The position numbers were made by a program, and so were the translations under genes. The notes under the pieces were generated by a model that was not told where the DNA came from, did not search any database, and was given only the letters and a program-made list of their open reading frames with translations. Positions 13,301 through 16,446 of a stretch of DNA of 16,446 nt are shown here, one piece after another. Positions within the stretch are counted from its first letter, which is position 1, and every line of letters starts with the position of its first letter. The DNA comes from DATAMF01 sp964472565. GTDB taxonomy: Bacteria; Chloroflexota; Anaerolineae; Aggregatilineales; Aggregatilineaceae. The stretch spans positions 1 through 16,446 of the forward strand of contig CAYYNB010000140.1 of assembly GCA_964472565.1 (NCBI GenBank), written 5' to 3'.

Positions 13301-13306
13301 TATATT
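13301..13306 (+). promoter_or_regulatory. Possible -10 box of the AIM24-family gene
   Basis: TATATT matches five of six -10 positions and ends 40 bases before the ATG at 13347. This is the spacing seen for other promoters here. No clear -35 is present, so the gene may also be reached by read-through from rodA, whose stop codon is only 62 bases upstream. Confidence 0.4.
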
Positions 13307-13346
13307 CTTGCATGCGGTTCTTTGAGCGTATTCAGGAGAGAAAACG

Positions 13347-14018
13347 ATGCAAGTCACACTCAAGCACCAGCCAGCCTATGCCTTAGCCGTAGTCACCCTG
13401 TCCCCGAACGAAGAGGTCCAGGTGGAGCCGGGGGCAATGGTCAGCTTCAGTGAGGGCGTTACGGTTCAGACTGAGGCGAAGGGCGGTTTGTTGGGCGGCC
13501 TCAAGCGTATGGTGGCGGGCGAAAGCTTCTTCCAGAATAAGTATCTGGCCCCGGCGCAGGGCGGGGAAATTACGCTAGCGCCTTCACTCCCCGGTGACAT
13601 GATGGTTTTGCAGATCGACGGCGAATTCCGCCTTCAGAGCGGGGCGTATGTCGCCAATGAAGCCGGCGTCGAGATGGATGCCAAGTGGGGTGGGGCGAAG
13701 GGTTTCTTCGGCAGCGGCAGCCTCATCATGCTGCGTGTATCGGGGCGCGGGCAGGTCGTGGCGGGGTGCTACGGCTCCATTGAGGAACGCATACTGGCTC
13801 CTGGTCAGCGTTATACCGTCGATACCGGGCATATTGTGGGCTTCGATGCCTCGGTACAGTTCAGCGTGAAGAAGGTCGGCGGCTGGAAATCTACCTTGTT
13901 GAGCGGCGAAGGGCTGGTCTGTGAACTGACCGGGCCGGGCCGTGTGCTGATGCAGACGCGCTCCGAAGAGGCCTTCCTCGGCTGGCTGATCCCGCATATC
14001 CCACAGAAATCGAGCTGA
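13347..14018 (+). CDS. AIM24/TIGR00266-family protein of unknown function
   Basis: A 223-residue protein of the AIM24 family (TIGR00266), whose members have a beta-sandwich fold resembling the TRAP RNA-binding protein. The cellular role in bacteria is not established. Family features visible are the early VEPGAMVSFSEGV segment, the Gly-rich GGLLGGLKRMVAGESFFQN, LAPSLPGDMMVLQI, and SGEGLVCELTGPGRVLMQTR near the end. There is no signal peptide or membrane helix, so it is probably cytoplasmic or peripheral. A clear AGGAGAG ribosome site (13334-13340) precedes the ATG. A strong terminator follows, so the gene closes the run that began with rodA. Its place next to rodA may be incidental. Confidence 0.9.
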   Translation: MQVTLKHQPAYALAVVTLSPNEEVQVEPGAMVSFSEGVTVQTEAKGGLLGGLKRMVAGESFFQNKYLAPAQGGEITLAPSLPGDMMVLQIDGEFRLQSGAYVANEAGVEMDAKWGGAKGFFGSGSLIMLRVSGRGQVVAGCYGSIEERILAPGQRYTVDTGHIVGFDASVQFSVKKVGGWKSTLLSGEGLVCELTGPGRVLMQTRSEEAFLGWLIPHIPQKSS

Positions 14019-14026
14019 CATAAGCC

Positions 14027-14055
14027 GGGGCGGGGGGAATACTCTCGCCCCTTTT
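14027..14055 (+). terminator. Intrinsic terminator after the AIM24-family gene
   Basis: GGGGCG (14027-14032) pairs with CGCCCC (14046-14051). Four more pairs, including two G-T, extend the stem inward to 14036/14042 around a 5-base loop. Four T residues follow at 14052-14055. It lies 9 bases after the stop codon. Confidence 0.82.
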
Positions 14056-14107
14056 GGTATCCGAAGCGAGCCGAATCCACCGATAACCTGAATCGCGGCA
14101 GGTGCGT

Positions 14108-16099
14108 ATGCTTGAACATGGCCGGTTACGACTTCAGATTGGGCACGGGATCATTACCGAGGTGTGCGATCCCGATGCAAGGCGGGGCACGTCGTCGCTT
14201 GCCAGCCGTCCGATTGACAGCCTGTTTCCCACCGAGGCGCACGGCAATCAGTTAGCCGGGGGCGGCGCTGGCTACCAGTGGCAGACGGTCATCCAGCCTG
14301 ACGCGGGAGGCTTCTGGCTGGATACGGTGCTGCACGCTGAACAGACCATTTCCATTTGTCCGGCGATGATTCTCTGGCTGGGCGCGCTGGATAATATGCA
14401 GGACCGGCAGGGCCTGACCTGGCGGCAAACGATTCTGCGCGGGCCGACCACCAACCAGCAGGGGCTTTCCGGCAATGATCTCGCCGCCGGATATTTTTAT
14501 GATCCGCGCACGCAGATCGAGTCGATGGTTTATTTCCCCGCCGCTTCGTTAGCCTGGGCCAGTCACCGCCTCTACCATTTTACCGTGCGCGAGGTGCTGG
14601 ATTATCGCGCCTGGTTGTACGGTATCGGCCTGGTTCCCCATGCGCCGGGATCACAGTTCGATCTGGCTCCGGGGCGTCATGTGTTTCGCTGGTGGTTCAT
14701 CCAGCGTCCCCGGCAGGAGACGCCTACCGCCTGGGAAGCACAGCGCTTGCTGGTCGATGCGCTGGCCCCGCTGCTGGATGTCGTTCCCACGCTGCGGGCT
14801 GATGTGCCCTCATGGCAAACGGTGGCCGAGGCGGCGCTCCATGATCTGGAACATGAGGCGTGCTGGGTCGATGCCGGTGGGCGGCGCGGCCTGCGGGCGT
14901 ATGTGCGCGGCAGTTCGAGCGAAAAACGCGACGAGGCCCCGCACTTTGAATTGATGACCCAGTTGGATGTTTTGTGGCCGTTGCTGCTGTGGCGAACGGC
15001 GGCGGCGGAACCGATTATCCAGCAGTTGCACGACACGCTGCCCCTTTTTGCGCGGCGGGATTATGTGGCGAACCCCTATCCGCCGCACCCCCATGAGACG
15101 TTTATCGACACCTGGTATTTTTTCGAAAATGCGCTGATCAAGCTGCCCTGGGTGGCTCATTTAACCCACAGCAGCGTCTTACAGGAGATGTTTTTGACGG
15201 CGCTTGATGGAGCCAAACGGCTGGCGCGGAATACGAACTCGATCTTTCCCCTGTTTGCCGATGCGTCCAACTGGCAGGCGCGCGGCAGTTTGCTCAATGT
15301 CAGTGTGGGCGGCTTATATGCGGGCGGGTGTCTTCTGGCTGCGCAGTTCACAAGCGATTTCAGCTATCTGGACGAAGCGGCCCGCGCCCTGCACATTCTG
15401 AGTCACTTTCCGCCGCAGCAGTTGACCCATGAACCGCAGCAGTTAAGTTTTGCTGCCGCGAGTGCGGCTTATCTGGCCCGGATCGGGTATGGAGAGCAGT
15501 GGGGCGACATCGCGGGTGATTTCGTGCGGCTGGTGCTGCGTATGGGCTATTGGGATCGCGATCCGGCGGTACCATTTTATGATCCGCGCGGCATGTTCCA
15601 GGCGTGCGCGGCGCTCTGTTATCCGGCATTTAAGGAGAATATCGAGGTGCTGCTGGCCTGGCCGGAAATCCTGCTGACGGGGGCCGGGCCGCGTGAAACG
15701 CTGGCCGCTTTTGCCAATTTGCAGCGCTGCCATAACTATGCTTTTTTTGAGCGTTTTGTTCCCAAAACCGGGCGGACCAGCCCCTGCGCGTTTATCCCCT
15801 ATGAGGATTTGCCGACAGCGGAATTTGATCATCTGGGCGACCTGGGTAAGGAACTGTATGGGACGGGCGAAGTCTTTTGGAGCGCGCTGTTGTTTGATAC
15901 GTTGGGGCGGGTGGATGATCCAGCGGTGTTGTGCCTCTGCCTGGATGTGCCGTGTCTTGAACTGCACGACATTCCCCCGGCAGATCAGCGGCATTATTTG
16001 TTATATAATCCAACGCATGACGAAAAAAACGTCACACTGCACAACGAGGCCGGGGCGCGGCGGCTGACTTTGGGGCCGCGTGAGGTGCTGGTGGTGTGA
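14108..16099 (+). CDS. Large protein of unknown function, possible alpha-toroid carbohydrate-active protein
   Basis: A 663-residue protein that I do not recognise. It has no signal peptide, so it is probably cytoplasmic. The first 220 residues look beta-rich and Trp-rich, ending with DLAPGRHVFRWWFIQRP. The middle (about 240-610) is largely helical, with aromatic and Gly turns typical of six-hairpin (alpha/alpha)6 glycosidase-like barrels: HPHETFIDTWYFFENA near 327-342, ASNWQARGSLLNVSVGGLY near 385-403 and FSYLDEAARALHIL near 418-431. The last 40 residues (YLLYNPTHDEKNVTLHNE, LTLGPREVLVV) look like the small C-terminal beta-sandwich of many glycoside hydrolases. The fold is inferred by eye, and no catalytic pair is identified. 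ATG 14108 is chosen because AGGTG (14100-14104) precedes it. GTG 14102 is an alternative giving 665 residues. The methyltransferase gene begins 12 bases downstream, so the two are probably co-transcribed. Confidence 0.85.
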   Translation: MLEHGRLRLQIGHGIITEVCDPDARRGTSSLASRPIDSLFPTEAHGNQLAGGGAGYQWQTVIQPDAGGFWLDTVLHAEQTISICPAMILWLGALDNMQDRQGLTWRQTILRGPTTNQQGLSGNDLAAGYFYDPRTQIESMVYFPAASLAWASHRLYHFTVREVLDYRAWLYGIGLVPHAPGSQFDLAPGRHVFRWWFIQRPRQETPTAWEAQRLLVDALAPLLDVVPTLRADVPSWQTVAEAALHDLEHEACWVDAGGRRGLRAYVRGSSSEKRDEAPHFELMTQLDVLWPLLLWRTAAAEPIIQQLHDTLPLFARRDYVANPYPPHPHETFIDTWYFFENALIKLPWVAHLTHSSVLQEMFLTALDGAKRLARNTNSIFPLFADASNWQARGSLLNVSVGGLYAGGCLLAAQFTSDFSYLDEAARALHILSHFPPQQLTHEPQQLSFAAASAAYLARIGYGEQWGDIAGDFVRLVLRMGYWDRDPAVPFYDPRGMFQACAALCYPAFKENIEVLLAWPEILLTGAGPRETLAAFANLQRCHNYAFFERFVPKTGRTSPCAFIPYEDLPTAEFDHLGDLGKELYGTGEVFWSALLFDTLGRVDDPAVLCLCLDVPCLELHDIPPADQRHYLLYNPTHDEKNVTLHNEAGARRLTLGPREVLVV

Positions 16100-16111
16100 G
16101 GGGGAAATAGC

Positions 16112-16446
16112 ATGGACCAGATCGAACGTTATGCGGAACAATTGTTGTGGTCGCATGTGCTTCGCGGACCGGCGGTGACGGCTGCGATCCAGGCGTTAGA
16201 CCTTGCGCCGGGCAGCCGGGGCCTGGATGCCGGGTGCGGGATCGGATTGTATACGGTTTTACTGGCGCAGGCAGTCGGGGAGGCGGGGCGCGTCATCGGG
16301 TTGGACGCTGTGCCGGAATTTTTGGCGCAGGCCGAAACACGGGCGGCAGCGTTCGCGGGGCGGGTGGCGTTTCACTGCGGCGACCTGCGTCAACTGCCGT
16401 TTGACGCTGGCTCGTTGGATTGGATCTGGTGCGCGGATACGTTCCA
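16112..16446 (+). CDS. Class I SAM-dependent methyltransferase, 5' part only
   Basis: The first 111 codons of a Rossmann-fold methyltransferase are present, and the gene runs off the right edge. Motif I LDAGCGIGL is at 38-46 (SAM binding). Motif II ends with the acidic residue in VIGLDAV (Asp65), and HCGDLRQLPF contains motif III (Asp91). SLDWIWCADTF near the edge matches the motif IV region of UbiE/Methyltransf_11-type enzymes. GAGGGGGA at 16098-16105 is a good ribosome site, overlapping the stop codon of the preceding gene, which suggests translational coupling. The methyl acceptor cannot be told from this half. Confidence 0.9.
   Translation, partial: MDQIERYAEQLLWSHVLRGPAVTAAIQALDLAPGSRGLDAGCGIGLYTVLLAQAVGEAGRVIGLDAVPEFLAQAETRAAAFAGRVAFHCGDLRQLPFDAGSLDWIWCADTF

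Noticed and set aside
1..16446. Mobile elements, CRISPR arrays, tRNA or rRNA genes
   Set aside because: No long direct or inverted repeats, regularly spaced repeats, transposase or integrase motifs, or tRNA-like cloverleaf sequences were seen on reading both strands.

Overview
This is a GC-rich window of about 16.4 kb in which every supportable gene lies on the + strand. It carries the cell-elongation and division-site genes of a walled, probably rod-shaped or filamentous bacterium. The most likely source is a Chloroflexota (Anaerolineae-like) genome. That rests on family resemblance, on the Pro/Thr-rich tail of a secreted peptidase-MA-like protein, and on the mix of neighbours. It is an inference, not a phylogenetic result.

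Layout. Positions 157-4964 hold four housekeeping or accessory genes: a secreted gluzincin-type metallopeptidase, an MFS exporter, a VOC (glyoxalase-like) protein and a phosphomannomutase/phosphoglucomutase. Clear hairpin terminators separate the first three. Positions 5158-9991 hold mreB, mreC, mreD and the class B penicillin-binding protein PBP2 (mrdA), tightly packed. Positions 10048-11981 hold minC, minD and minE, and rodA follows at 12100-13284. After rodA come an AIM24/TIGR00266-family protein (13347-14018), a large unrecognised protein that looks like an alpha-toroid carbohydrate-active protein (14108-16099), and the start of a class I SAM methyltransferase cut by the right edge.

How the genes work together. 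MreB, MreC, MreD, PBP2 and RodA are the core elongasome: MreB filaments organise RodA (glycan polymerase) and PBP2 (transpeptidase) through MreC and MreD. MinC, MinD and MinE position the division site by inhibiting FtsZ away from midcell. The order mreBCD-mrdA-minCDE-rodA resembles that known in many Clostridia. Promoters are visible upstream of the MFS, VOC, mreB, mreC, rodA and AIM24 genes. In most of them the -10 hexamer ends 36-41 nt before the start codon. The phosphoglucomutase and VOC genes may be co-transcribed.

The most unusual feature is in the elongasome proteins. RodA has a roughly 35-residue acidic insert in its main extracellular loop, with a Cys pair and a DxDGNGIPDxxD calcium-loop-like motif. 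PBP2 has an acidic, Cys-containing insert of about 100 residues between its SxN and KTG motifs. Both inserts contain a similar C...DDPD...CE pattern, and MreC has a Cys pair in its extracytoplasmic domain. This could be a disulfide- or metal-stabilised version of the RodA-PBP2-MreC complex.

No rRNA, tRNA, CRISPR array, insertion sequence or prophage was seen. No gene-free gap exceeds about 215 bases.
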